From assembly GCF_017654505.1 (NCBI RefSeq), contig NC_054535.1:79711603-79775602 (forward strand): 64,000 nucleotides of DNA. Direction: 5' to 3'. The translations under genes were made by a program, and so were the position numbers. The notes beneath the pieces were generated by a model. The model did no database searches and had not been told where the DNA came from. It saw only the letters and a program-made list of their open reading frames with translations. This DNA is from Polyodon spathula. Taxonomy: Eukaryota; Chordata; Actinopteri; Acipenseriformes; Polyodontidae. Shown piece by piece: positions 1 to 23,115 of this stretch (position 1 is its first letter; the number at the start of each line of letters is the position of its first letter).

Positions 1-360
1 GCAGCCGGAAGCATGGCAATATTAAGACCACTGTTTGAACAGTTTTGCTGGGGGGGTCTTCAAAGATTACTGGGGTGTGTTGAACCCCATGCACCCCTTC
101 TTTCACCCGTGTAATGCAGTTCAAAGTTAGTTACCTAGGCCCAAGGCAAACTTTGCATCTGGAAAAGAGAAAAGGTACAAAATACAATTACTCAAGGTTT
201 TTAGTTTGGTTGACTCTGGGGCACTGGTATAATAAATATAGTATGCTAATTATACTACAATAAACTTGTACTTCTACTTTTAGAATTACTACTTAAACTC
301 AACACATAATAAATATAGTATATGAAAAGTGTGACAGGACCTTGCCAGTATTGGATTTGA
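1..360. other. AT-rich non-coding DNA, nothing recognised
   Basis: No open frame with family similarity, no tandem repeat and no RNA-like structure was recognised. It may be 3' flank or UTR of the carbonic anhydrase gene transcribed leftward, but no polyadenylation site could be assigned. Confidence 0.4.
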
Positions 361-364
361 TATT

Positions 365-745
365 TACAGTTAATAATACATTTATTTATAAAGAGCCTTT
401 TCCAATCCCAAAGCGCTTAACATAGTTGATAGAAGACAAGATAACAAACGACAGGGTAAAGTAAAATATAGTAATAAAAAACAATAAAAAATACATTCAA
501 CAAAGTAAGAGACAGCATTAGCACAGATCCTTAAAGCTAGTTTAAAAAGATGTGTCTGTTAATCTCTTATGGAGCTGTGTAGTGCATTCCAGAGGTAAGG
601 AGCTGCTCTACACAAGGCTCTTTCTCCAATGGACCGTAGCTTGATAATAGATGTGCCATAGTTGTTCTGAGGAGCCGTATATGGATCACTTACCTTTGGT
701 GCAGTTGAAAGCACAAGGAAGGTTAAACTAGGCATTGCTTAAAAA
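365..745 (-). repeat. LINE 3' end, L2/CR1-like (decayed)
   Basis: The stretch starts with a motif like TTTATAAAGAGCCTTTTCC followed by AAAGCGCTTAACA. This resembles the tail of the second LINE end at 26.8 kb (TATAGCGCCTTTCATT then CAAAGCACTTTA). Further in, the wording 'GCATTCCAGAGGTAAGGAGC' also parallels the other copy ('GGAGTTCCAGAGATGAGGCG'). Both are read from the minus strand. Only the end of the reverse transcriptase frame and its 3' UTR seem to be left, and no intact frame survives. Family placement is by my reading only. Confidence 0.5.
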
Positions 746-1063
746 GCACTAGGTGTAAAATACGCTATTTATATCTCTCACTCTGTACAATTCTTGTTTT
801 TGAAAAAAATATATGTTTTTAAAACTTTAAATACAGCAACTGTATATTGGTTTGACTACATGAACATTCTCATCAATGAGGTAGTTTAGATTGATTTTAA
901 CTCAATGTCATACTGGGTGACAAGTTGGAAGTGGTATAGGCTTTTTTTTGTGAATATACTGTAAGTGAAAACTGCTTATCACTTTTAATACAGAAGATTG
1001 CTGTTTCAATTGTTGTATTCATTCTTTCTGCTAACCTTTCTCACCTTTATCTGTCAAGTCTCT

Positions 1064-1110
1064 TTCAGATGAATCTTCACCTGAGCCCAGTCCGGCACCT
1101 GAAGAGGTCA
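1064..1110. other. Possible small exon, strand uncertain
   Basis: On the plus strand a long pyrimidine tract with a CTAAC branch-like motif ends in CTCTTTCAG. It is followed by an open stretch rich in Ser, Pro and Glu, with weak donor GTCACA or a stop at about 1130. On the minus strand the same bases give CTCTTCAG as acceptor and CAGGTGAAG as donor, around only 18 bases. It could be a small tail exon of the leftward carbonic anhydrase gene, the last exon of a plus-strand gene entering from outside, or chance. Confidence 0.2.
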
Positions 1111-1355
1111 CAACCAGTTATCACTTATTATAATTTTAAATTCAAAAGGGGTTTTAAATTAGACTTTATATTCTCACAAATTTAATCAACACAAAATATT
1201 GTTAATATAAAGACTTGAAAAAAAGAAATTGGTTTAAAAATATGACTGCTTTTACAGCTGGTACTATTAAGATGGTTAAGGAGACAAAGTTAAATCTTTA
1301 ATCTGTTTATTATATTGTCATTGTCCGAAGTAAGTGTATCTTTTCTTCTGCTTAC

Positions 1356-1394
1356 CTTGCCTTGAGGATTTTCCACTTGAAGTGTCTTGAGTAC
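1356..1394 (-). CDS. Candidate 3' exon of the carbonic anhydrase gene (39 bp)
   Basis: The minus strand shows acceptor CTCCACACAG and donor GGCAAGGTAAGC around 39 bases. This is a multiple of three, and its phase (0) fits the exit phase of the last sure exon at 6200-6328. In that phase it reads VLKTLQVENPQGK. I could not match this to the transmembrane segment or cytoplasmic tail of CA9, CA12 or CA14, so it is offered only on splice-site grounds. Confidence 0.25.
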
Positions 1395-3060
1395 CTGTGT
1401 GGAGAAACAAAGTTTGTAAATTGCATGTTCCCGAGCATACAGTAGCTGCAAGGCATAACCAATGTTGGGTACAACTGCTCACATAGATGGCAAAGAACAC
1501 AGAACATACAATATCCATTATACAGCAAAGGTAGACAGGTACAACACTAGAAGAAACTAAGGAAAGCAGACAAACTCCATGTGGCGCCGATGAGGCAAGG
1601 AAAAGGCTCTTACTTCAGCTTTTCATAATTTGTGTGGCGGTTTTGTGATGTAGAATAATATCCATCAGTCAAATTTTAAAACTATTTGTATTTGTTTTCT
1701 TTTGTAATTGCAACATAACAATTTGTTTCCACCACAAAAGCCACAACTAACCCATTATTTTACCAAATTATACTGTGACAAATCAGTCTGATGAACAGTT
1801 GGTGTAAGTCAAGCAACCTGTTGGCTTTTTAATAGAAGCCATCATGTTTTCATCTGAGTTTACTTCCAAGGCAAACTCTATGAGTGTGTTAAAACAGTTT
1901 ACCTAAGAAATGTTTGTCATAAGAGTTTCGGAGCATGAGCAGGCATGAAATGTTGCTATAAGGAAGATTGTCTTTGTTAGTCAGTTTTTGACTTTACACT
2001 GCAAAATACTAGATTTTTTTTTTTTTTTTTTTTTTATGCGTGACAAGGACCAGCTAGTTCTATGCAGGCAGGAAGTTGTTCTGTAGAGTTTTAAAGTTCA
2101 AACGTCAACAATCACTATAGACAATATTGAAAGAACCTTTGTTATAGAAGTAGCCAATAGCTACAGCGTAAACTTTCTGAATGATTGCACGAACTCTCAA
2201 TAACGCTAGCCATCTCTCATAGACAAACACACAAGTGTGTCAACCTTTCAAATATGGGACAAAGGGCGTAGTTGGTGCAGCAAGTACATTGTCTAGCTCT
2301 CAGACCCTTCTAAACCTTGCTCACATCATAAGTGGCATGAGGTTAGCCAGCCCTTCACCCATGACTGAAAGGCTGGGGGTCCAAGAAGAAACCCTCAGGG
2401 TGTCATGTTACTACCACTCTGTCTAATAGTAATTTGCCTTTGCCTTTCGTATTTTCAGTTGGTCAAAGACCACCTGGCTCTTGTATGTGTATGACTAAAG
2501 AACAATAATCAATTGGACAAAGCATCAGGATTGGCGTGTATGACACATTTATCTAATACATATTTATTGTGCCGTTATGGTGTGTAGTTGTACCAGCACA
2601 TCAAGGTTCAAAAACCTCGTAGCTATATTTACTCAGTGGTTGTATGAATAGGTGTGAACAACTGGGTGTGGTTTTTCAGTTTTAGAAACTCCAGTAATCA
2701 TATTTATCTATGATTACTGACCTTCCCCTCTATTTAAATCAAAATTTTATTTTTGGAAATGTCAATTCTTCTTATGCACATTTGTTTAGCATATTTGTTT
2801 ATTTTGCATTCTGTGTTTTTGTGGTTTTATATTTATTGGGGGGGGGGGGGTGGTGGTGGTGTGACGGCTAAGTCAAAACTCCACCCCCCAGAAATTTCAA
2901 AACTCGGTGCCTATGCTGTTGTAGCTTACTTAACTATGACTGTCAAAGTTATAGAAAGAAGGAATGTAGGAGTAATGCATTTGGTTTCATGGCAATTAAT
3001 TGTAATTAGGCCATGATAAACATTGCAGGTGTTGTTGTTATTATTAAGAGTAATGAATGG
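1395..3060. other. Non-coding, poly-T and poly-G tracts
   Basis: This lies downstream of or inside the 3' part of the carbonic anhydrase gene. It holds a pure T run at about 2014-2035 and a G run followed by TGG repeats at about 2839-2861. Short open frames here (for example 2235-2426 and 2753-3016) show no family similarity and low-complexity composition. No transmembrane exon was found here. Confidence 0.4.
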
Positions 3061-3064
3061 ATTT

Positions 3065-3160
3065 AAAAACCATTAAAACAACATTGCACCTGGATTATAA
3101 TTGTCTGTCTGTTTATTGATCACCTGCACCTGCACACTGCTAACCACTTTGCCACATGCC
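3065..3160 (-). repeat. Truncated LTR-type end (TGTGGCAAAGTGG family)
   Basis: Read from the minus strand, the piece begins near 3156 with TGGCAAAGTGGTTAGCAGTG and runs through GCAGGTGCAGGTGATCAATA. A related piece ends at about 36837, where TGTGGCAAAGTGGTAATTAG is followed by AGCAGGTGCAATG. The TGTGGCAAAG start is also shared with the LTR-like repeat at 63282. The rest of the element is missing, perhaps cut by the adjacent L1. Confidence 0.35.
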
Positions 3161-3186
3161 CAAATACATAGTATACACATCTCAGA

Positions 3187-5906
3187 TCATGCAATCATGA
3201 TCCTGTAACTAAAACCTACAAATCAAAACAATGGAAGTTTAATAACTCCCTGCTAAAAGATGAAGCATTTACATTCTACCTAGAGGGGAAAATCAAAGAA
3301 TTCTTTGACTTAAATCTCAGTTCTGTCTCCTCTATTGCAACTGTTTGGGAGGCTTTCAAACCCTTGTGTAGAGGTTGGATTATTAGCTATGCCTCAGCCA
3401 AAAAGAAGAAAATTACAGAAAAAAAGATCTAGTTTATTAGAAAAACTAAATTTTTTTGAAGCAAAGCACATGGCTGAACCAGGCAATCCTGCCCCAGATG
3501 ATTTTTTGAGTGCACATCTACAAAGCTTAGTGCATGAACAAACAACCTTTACCTTGTTCCATCTGTGTAGGAAATATTTAAAATCAGGTGATGAAGCTGG
3601 TAAAATGTTAGCTTACAGGCTTAAACAATTGGAAAATAATAAGTTAATTCCAGTTATTAAAGACAACTCCGGAACTGGTCAACACAACCCCACCTTGATA
3701 AATGCAGCTTTTAAACAGTTTTATTCCACATTATATAGGCAGAGTTCTCTATAGATAATATGGAATTGGATAGTTTTTTTTTTGAAGAATTTCAATCTCC
3801 CAGTAGTTGGAGAGGAGGATAAAAAAAATCTTGAGCAGCCCCTAGTGGAATTGGAAATCACATTTGCTATCCACAGTCTCTCTTCTGGGAAGGCTCCTGG
3901 AGGAGATGGTTATAGTATTGAATTTTTTAAACATTTCCAAAATCTTTTAACACCAATCCTTCTTAAACTATTTAATGAAATAATAGAAACACAGGCTCGC
4001 CCGTCCACAATGCAGATGGTCACAATCTCCTTTCTGTCAAAACCAGGTAAAGACTCAATGGAAATGGGCAACTATTGTCTGTTAAGCCTATTAAACAAAG
4101 ACTATAAAATGTCACTAGCTTTCCTCTTAGAAAAAGTTATCCCATCACTAATACACTTGGACCAGGTTGGTTTTGTGCCTGGCTGACTACCTTCTTATAA
4201 CATAAGAAGGCTGTACCATACAATATTGAAAGCCAATCTCCTGCAGTCTCCCTCTGTAGCAATATCTTTAGATGCTGAAAAAGCCTTTGGATTCAGTGGC
4301 CTTATTTGTTTTTCACTCTTGCTAAATATGGATTTGGTCCTATGCTTCTACAATGGGTTCAAGCTCTTTACAGTACCCCAGTCTACGCTGTGAGGACTAA
4401 TGAATTGGTCTCTGACATGTTTTGCTTGTACCATGGAACTAGACAGGGTTGCCCTTTGTCCCCTCTTATATTCATTCTCGCAGAGGAGCTTCTGGCCTGT
4501 GCGGTCTGGTCTAATGAGGATGTTCAGGGAGTAACCACTGGGAATCATGAATTTAAACTAAATATGTATGCAGACGATATTTTATTGACACTAATCCCTC
4601 TCACTCACTCCAAGTTGTTCTTGATCTCATAAAGTCATTTGACAGACTCTCTGGCTACAAGATTAACTGGAGTAAATCTGAGGCAATGCCTCTGAATTTC
4701 CACACCTATCACAGTGACCAATATAATACTCCTTTCACTTGGAAACCAGATGGAATGAAATATCTTGGTATTATCATTATATCCCCAATAACTTCAATAT
4801 TCAGCTTGAATGGACCAAAAATTTTTAAAAGTTGTATGTGATGATCTTGAAAGGTGGGGTGGGCTGCCTCTCTCTCCCTCCCTGCCCTATATGGCACAAC
4901 CCCCTGCTCATTGCAGGAGGGAACACCCTTTATAATCATGATTAGCAGAATCACAACATACTTTCTCTCGGTCAAATTTTTAAGAGAGATCATATTCTGC
5001 ATTTTAATCAGATTAAAAACAGTGTATGGCCTGGGTGACTCCTCCTTTCTAATGTATTCGCAGCTAAAATCTATGACTAAGAAGCTATTTACTTCTAGTA
5101 TCAGTATTGCTTCCATCTCAGATACGGATCTGAGGCTGAAGCAAAAAGGGATGTTTTCTAAACTTTATAAAATGCTTCACCTCTATATGACCCTCGCATT
5201 CATATACAACAGAAGTGGGAACTAGATTTAAACAAGACCTTTACACAACCTCAATTGGACAAAATATGGAGAAATTCATGTTTGATGTCTAGGTGTGTGA
5301 AAAACCGAATTATGTTACACAGAGCACATATAACACCTTCAAGATGATCTAGAATGGGAGGTATTCACTTGGGCCTATGCTGGTATAGTTGCGGGAACTG
5401 CCCTCCAGTGAAACATTTTTGGTCCAGAATTGTTGATGTGCTGTCAGAGACACTGGAGGTGGATATACCGCTATCTTCTGAGACATGCTTTTGGGTCTGA
5501 GACCTGGTTGTTTTAAGTCTGCTGCACTACCGCGCAACTGCTGGTTTTATGTCTGTGAAAAGAACGATCCTTCTTATTGAATGAGCATAAACCATCTTGC
5601 TTCGCACTGTATACATGGTTTGATGATTATTTGGACCTTCTCTGAATATGGAACGAGCAGCCAGCACGTTTCTATAGCTGGACAGGGAATCAAAGGGACT
5701 CTAATTTTTTCCAAGGCTACGCCACCCTGACTGATCAAACACATGATCTTGTATAGTACTGGTATAATTCTGTAGACCTCTGGTTCTGTGTATTAATTTA
5801 TGTATGCAGTGCTGTTTGTCTGTATCCTCACAGGTTTTCCTTCTTTTTTAATTTTGTTTATTATTATTTGATTTCCCCCTTGTTTTTTATGTAGTTATTG
5901 TACGAT

Positions 5907-5940
<34 letters not shown>
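3187..5940 (+). mobile_element. L1/Tx1-type LINE, 5'-truncated, inactivated
   Basis: A degraded ORF2 can be followed across frames. An SDHA motif from the end of the endonuclease lies near 3187. A linker stretch is open at 3335-3754. Reverse transcriptase block SSGKAPGGDGYSIEFF is at about 3880-3930, and DQVGFVPG is at about 4160-4185. LDAEKAF is near 4270, GTRQGCPLSPLIF near 4437-4475, and the catalytic MYADDILL near 4564-4587. Stops and frameshifts separate the blocks, for example after VPG and after DDILL. The 3' end is a pure A run at 5911-5938. Block wording fits the Tx1 branch of L1 in fish and frogs. It is a dead copy of part of the element. No target duplication was found by eye. Confidence 0.85.
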
Positions 5941-6199
5941 CCAATAAAACGTTAATAGCAAAATAAATAAATTAATAAACAAACAAAGTTTTGAATCACA
6001 TACATATATGACTGGCTGATGTAGACTCTATCCAGTTCAAGGGTTACAGTATACTTTTGTGTGAACAGCTAATGTAAACATTACATGGGGTTGCTAGCAA
6101 TGTTGTCCAATTAGTTTCAGTGTAGACCCAGCAACAAAATATTGTAGAATGTATATACCAATTTTCAAATAAATATACACATATACCTCTACTGCTCAC

Positions 6200-17181
<10,982 letters not shown>

Positions 17182-17279
17182 TCCCTTGACTTGGGGAAAC
17201 TTGTATTAGCAGCAGGAGCCTTGAAGTCACTGCACACAAAGCTCACTGAAACCTGATGACTTTTAAAGCTGTGCTCATG

Positions 17280-17286
17280 TGAGTCA
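17280..17286. promoter_or_regulatory. AP-1 consensus upstream of the CA gene
   Basis: A perfect TGAGTCA lies about 100 bases upstream of the CA start codon. AP-1 sites are known in the human CA9 promoter. The role here is inferred from position only. Confidence 0.4.
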
Positions 17287-17345
17287 GGCACGGTTCACCT
17301 GGTATGTGAATTTAAGGCAGTGATAGGTAAACAACACTTCAGTAA

Positions 17346-17355
17346 CCAATCACGT
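17346..17355 (-). promoter_or_regulatory. Hypoxia-response-type core beside a CCAAT box
   Basis: Plus-strand CCAATCACGT reads ACGTGATTGG on the gene strand, an RCGTG HIF core joined to an inverted CCAAT, about 165-175 bases upstream of the CA ATG. CA9 is a classic HIF target. The five-base core is common by chance. Confidence 0.35.
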
Positions 17356-17359
17356 CCGG

Positions 17360-19420
17360 TTCTTAAAGGTACCAACCACCACTTTGTTAGCTGGAATGAA
17401 AACCAAAAAAAAAAAAAAAACTGAATCTAATCTAATGTTCCTGCCTGTTTAAGCTACCAGGACAGCTCTTGAAGTTCATTGTCGTGAACAAAGTTCAGTA
17501 GTGTGTGTGAAAGGGTGTGATTCACTCTCTGCTTTTTTTAAAGAATGAATGAATCAGCAGCATATAATTACACTCACTACATAACACACAGAGACAATCT
17601 GTTTCAGAAGCGTAACTATGGGTGCTATATCAGTATAAGTATGTCATAATCATTTTCTTGACAGTTATCTACAACTGTCTAACTCGAATAAGTAGATGTT
17701 TTATTAAACTGTAACTGATCAGTGTTAATTAAAGTAAAAATGGGCTTTTGTTTCTAACATGTAACCTTAATCTCCCAATGCTTTCCCACAGATGCTTTAA
17801 AATTATATAAAATAAAATAGAAATAATTAACATATTCTAATTGTAATCCACACTTTTTTTATTTTTATTTTTTGCATAGAAAAAAGCATGTCATTCAGGT
17901 TTTTTAAGTGACTTTTTTAAAAAAAACAAAAATATTGATCAGGAAATTTCTTAGCTCCACGACAACTTTTATCAGTAGTTTAATATTAAATCTATTTAGT
18001 TTAATAATTTAAACCTATTGTATAAAACGGTAAGTTTTCAACCGATTGGTTAGTTTACAAATAATAATTTTCCTTAGTTATAAACTTTCCTAATTGTTCT
18101 GTGTGCTCAATATGAATACAACATGTTCAAAGATTGGAGAGCCCTCAGTGGAATGTGGAATGCCGTAACTGGAATGTTCAAAATGTATGAGATATTTTAG
18201 ACCCGTAGTACAAAGATATTTTCCATTTAATTAAGTCTAAGAATAAACTTTTTAAAATGAATGAATTATTTATTTTTTCTAATGTTTAGGCTACGTTCCC
18301 CCACATGTTAACTTTACACCATTCACGCATGGTATAGAAGTGGTATGACTGGCAGCACTCTGTTGAGGTGTGTTCACTTGCTGCATTTACACTTGAGTTC
18401 CACTATGTAATGTATATGAAACGCAGTGAATATTTAATCAAGATATTTAATGTTACCGTCTAGTTAATCACGGGAAGGGCGCAAGGCGTTGACGTAGCTG
18501 GCTTGCGTGCAGTGCCTGCTGGGAAGTTTATGGAATCATTCCATTACGTGTCCTCAGCGCGGTTACACTGGCAAATATTCCGGCTCTGCTGCAATCGAAA
18601 CCCCAACTTTTGAGAGGATAAGAGGGCTTGTGCCCATGAGTGTTCAATGTTCCATGGGTGCTGCTGTGTAATACAAGATTTCTACCAAAAAGTCTTGTTA
18701 CAAATCTGAACTACAGTACCATATAGTATGGGTAATAATTTGTAATAAAAAATAATGTGATTTGATCCTAGTGCACTAGTTCCTTATCTGTTGGACTAAA
18801 TTGTGTTGATCTGGAATAGAAAAACAAATTATGTTTTCTAGTGAGCTGCGTCCTTACCCGGAGCAAGCTGCCCTAATGCAGTTGCTGTCAACCTGATGTA
18901 AGCAGCTAGAGAAGTGTTCTTCGTTCTGCAGTGTACAATGGCACATGATATGGCAATGGAGTTTTTTTGGTATTTGCACTTGCGATTACTAAACTAAAAG
19001 CTCAGTGAAGTAGGCAGGTTATCATTATTTTTAGAAAATGTGATTTTTTGAACTAAGGTTTTAGGATTGTTTTAGGAAGCCTTGTTTGTAGCTATGAAAT
19101 GTTGTTGTTTTGTAAGATTAATATTCAGTCAGTTATGATTTAGGAACCCTAAAGCAAAAACAATAAGACAACCACCACTTTAGAGGAAACCGCTGCGGAT
19201 CCTGGATCATGTTGACACTTTTCTGTAAATCTGAATATACAGACTCAAGGAGCACCTTAGCTTTTATTGGTGCGCAGCACAACACCACAGCTATTGCTGT
19301 GAATTTAGAATAAATGTAAAATAATAAGCAGAATATTGTCTTATCTTTTGTAGTTAGACATATATAAGACTAGTCAATGCAAATAAGCGTCTTTAATCAG
19401 TATCTATTTGAAAAAATGTT
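17360..19420. other. Upstream flank of the CA gene
   Basis: Mostly AT-rich with no coding signal. A CpG-bearing patch at about 18470-18600 (GGGCGCAAGGCGTTGACG, CAGCGCGG) could be an alternative upstream promoter or CpG element, but no exon is attached to it that I can see. Confidence 0.35.
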
Positions 19421-19426
19421 TGTGGG

Positions 19427-19488
19427 TGTGACGAAGTACACCCTGTCCCTATGTGCCTATGTAATATTTTTTATTTGTATTTGTTGTA

Positions 19489-19520
<32 letters not shown>

Positions 19521-20050
19521 GTACAGTTTTCTTTATTTAAAAACATTGCATTTTTATTGTTATTATTGTTTACATGCTGAATTGGGTTAAAATGCCCTCT
19601 TCAGATAAAATCACGAGAATGCGTGGTCAACAGTGAGTGATTATTGACAAACTGGCTGTTGACCACGCGTATGAGAAAACCCGTGCCGAATGTGGTCGGG
19701 GGATAAACTGGGTAATTGATAGCCAGTTAATCCCTCGGCCACAATATAAAAATATGCAGCTTTCGCTGAACGGAGAATGTGTGTTCAGAGGCGGAACGAG
19801 AGACTTGAGTCGTGAGACAAGAGAGTCACTATTAGAGAGCAATTCTACCCGCGCTGGTTTACATCAGCATGATACTTGTTTTTGTTTCGAGTCTGTTTTG
19901 TTTTGGCCACTGTGCCATTTTGTTTTGAGTTCAGTGTCTGTTTCTGTTTTGCTTAAATCTTTTATTTTTCAATAAATCTGCACACCAGCGCTTTCATTCA
20001 TTACCCCAGTCTGGTGTGGATAATCATTAATTTCCTAGCCTGATGTCACA
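19427..20050 (+). mobile_element. LTR-like repeat (probable solo LTR)
   Basis: It begins TGTGACGAAG and ends GATGTCACA, a short inverted terminal repeat of TG...CA type. Inside, in the expected order, are a TATA-like box (ATATAAAAAT at about 19745) and a polyadenylation signal (AATAAA at about 19971). The five flanking bases (GTGGG and CCACA) do not match, so the borders or the solo-LTR reading may be off. An ATT microsatellite lies within. Confidence 0.5.
19487..19513. repeat. (ATT)n microsatellite
   Basis: Eight to nine ATT units in a T-rich setting. Confidence 0.85.
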
Positions 20051-20059
20051 CCACAAAGC

Positions 20060-22715
20060 CAGCCTGTTCATAGTAGGATTTATTTTTTCCCCACAAATTT
20101 CCTGTAGTGTTTGCACCCCAGTAAAGTAATACAAAGTGTGTTTTTTTTCAGTCATTTTACATGTTATACAATCTAAATGTGAATGGTAAAAAATATAAAT
20201 AGTGTCTTAAAAATGTAACAAGGTGATGCATTACATTGTCATTATTGTTTTATACATTATTACATGCAGTAATGTATTTCCACAATGTTGCTAAATAGAA
20301 ATTAGAAATTAAACATCGCTTTGTGATAGGGGGTGAGGGTTATCCGTGGACAGACAGGAGAGGCACACGGAGGTGATGTTGACAACACCACTCAGGCATG
20401 CATAGTTTCTTTACATAAAACAGACACTCGCATTATGCTATCAGCAATGATAGATCACAGCAGACATACAGCACAACAAACAGAAAGGCAAAATAAAAAA
20501 CTACTGAACAAACTACAAACAAAAGGTGTCGGGAAGACAACGAGCACCACTCCACTAACAATGCAGGTCCTGCTAATAGACCTTGCTCCTACACTTTTGC
20601 ATATCCTTAAACTAATCCTTGTTTTTTATAACAATGAAAACATCGGTGGTCAGAATTCGTTGTCCAGGTAACGTGAACCTTCTAAGTCCTATGGCCTTGC
20701 AGCAGCCACGAGGTGAGCTGATCTTTTTATCAGGAGAAGCTCTGCAGGGACACGCCCACTGCTGGTTAGGGATCTGCAGTTGACCAATCCACAGCTCATT
20801 TTCCCCAGGTAGCATGTCCTAGAAAGAGAGTCCAGCTCTTAATAATTATTTACCCAACCGTATTTACAGAAAATAAACACAAAACCCCCAAATGAAAATA
20901 AACAAAACATAAACACAGCCCTGCCTCTCGCTTTACCTCAATACATCAGTATTTGCAGTGCTATACATCCTCTGCCTCATCTGACCCACTTCTGCTATTT
21001 TTTATTTTTGTATACTTCGAAGCATTTGTTATCTTTTGAATATTCATAAACTGATTTACATTTTCTCCCCAGTTGCCACAATAATCAGACTTTGAACTGG
21101 CAGAGAACCACATTTTAACGTTATTTGATCCCCTGACGTCTAAACGTTCGCTGTATCCTAGGATACAGTGTAGGGCTGCTTAGTCAATATAAAACAGCAT
21201 TTTAATCAGAATATTGTGTAAGTTGAAACGATACAAGGTATGTATAGTTCTGTTCAATACTCTAAATCAGCTGAATTGAGACATGAGTGACCAGGAATTC
21301 TGCATGGGAGGGAGGGATGCTGGAACTAGGGGTGATGGGGGTGCATATACAGGGGTTACAGTTTTGTTCAGTGGCTTTCAGCACCTCCACTTTAAAAATT
21401 GTTCCAGTGCCACTGTGTTCTGGGGAGGGAGATGAGGTAGTGCATGAGAAGGCATTACAGCAGGTGGCTCTTTTGTTCAAGTTGTGAAGATCAGGACTGG
21501 CATGTGCAAGGTAAAGAGTTTCCACCTAGTGTCTACCTGTGCACTGGGTTATCTCACACTGTCAATCCTCACGTCTAGACATGAGATTGACATACCTGCC
21601 ACAATTCCATCTGCTAAATGAAACTCAGTCTTGTTCCAGTATCAAATTGAGGCACTCACTTGGCCCACTACAACTAAAAAAAGCCACCATGTAAACCACC
21701 TGTATGTATCAAATATGCTTTACTAAAAGTATAATCATGTGTGCATCACTAGCTCTTGTTCTGCCTACATTTTTTGTTTCTGCAAACCTCACCTTAGATA
21801 GCATGCTAATTAATCTACTTCCTCCAATAAAGCGATTTAGAGAATTTGATTTCTGCCAGCTCCTAATCCTAATTTGGCCTGGAAAGTACCAATTCAAACT
21901 GGAATGCACACGTTCTGCTGCTGATAGAACAGGATTTAGAATAGATTTTTAACTTGTGGACGACAAATATTATTTGCCAACTACTGGTCTGAGAAGAACA
22001 ATTCTCCTTCAATGGCAAGCATTTGTCTTAAAAAACATTTAGCAATTAATTCAAAAATAATAATTGTAATATGCTTTACTCTCCAAATAGTAAGGAAAAG
22101 AAATGATTTGACTCAAAGCGTAGATGTGTGGGAAGAGGACCTCAGCTGTGCCCGGAAAGACTCAGACTTCCAATTCTCCACCCTCATAATTCACAGAGTC
22201 AGCGTTCTGTTCAGTGTTTTCTTCAGATAAGGGTTTCTTTTCCTGGAACCTGTTTGGCTGTGCTTGTTTAAAAAAACTGTACTAGAGACAAAAGTGATAT
22301 ATGTAATTATTATTTATTTCTTAGCAGACACCCTTATCCAGGACTACTCATAATTGTTACAAGCTATTACATTGTTTTTACATATAGAACCCTAACCATT
22401 ATTCCAAACTACTACTTTTTGTTTAGATCAATTGCAAGGTGTGAGAGTTGTGGCTCATTTGCATAGAGGGTTTACTGACCTCACCTTGATAAGGAAACAC
22501 ACAAACCCATTGTTCTTTATGCACCTTATTATGTCAGCCAGGTTATCATATCACACACAGAGGGTTATTTTCAAAAAGTGTAATTTTCATTGTGTAAGTG
22601 GGACTTACCAAACATAAAATAATCTGTTACCTAGTTACATATTTATTTTCAAAACATAGCAGAGTAATATTACCTTACCATAAAACTGATTTGCTCTCAT
22701 GTAATAAATCAGTCT
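20060..22715. other. Intergenic, nothing firmly recognised
   Basis: Short open frames such as 20333-20671, 21262-21525 and 21704-21952 have no recognised similarity and no splice context. The part at 20640-20940 has a repeat-like look, but I cannot name a family. Confidence 0.35.
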
Positions 22716-22722
22716 TCATTCA

Positions 22723-22973
22723 TGTGACAGAGCAGAGGCTTGGTACAGTTTGGTGGTGGGCAGCCATCTTGGTAAAGGAAGCTGGAACCAAGATGGTCAC
22801 CCTTTGTACAGGCACACGGTATGGTTTCATTGCTTGATTGAATGATTATGTAATTGATTATGTGAACGGAAAAGTGTGGAATTTGGCCAAGTGGTGCCTG
22901 GATGATTGCTGGAATCAATCAAGCCCCTGGCCACATGATATAAAAGGAACAAAAGAGTGAAAGAAACAAAGAA

Positions 22974-23068
<95 letters not shown>

Positions 23069-23110
23069 CACTCACTCACTCACACACTGAGATAGCCTTG
23101 GCACACTTCA
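22723..23110 (+). mobile_element. Possible solo LTR containing GACA/GA repeats
   Basis: It starts TGTGACAGAGCAGAGG, like the firmer LTR at 39430 (TGTGACAGAGCAGAGC), and has a TATA box (GATATAAAAGG) at about 22938. A possible end at 23110 gives matching ATTCA on both sides. The end sequence is not LTR-typical, and no polyadenylation signal follows within it, so the right border is uncertain. Confidence 0.3.
22974..23066. repeat. (GACA)n then (GA)n microsatellite
   Basis: About nine GACA units pass into about 28 GA units, followed by a short CTCA run. Confidence 0.97.
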
Positions 23111-23115
23111 ATTCA

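Noticed and set aside
4709..5537. Minus-strand frames of 135 and 62 residues in the L1 copy
   Set aside because: They are antisense to the readable reverse transcriptase and its C-terminal part.
22827..23075. 82-residue frame with LSLSLS and VCLSVCLS runs
   Set aside because: It is a translation of the GA/GACA microsatellite.
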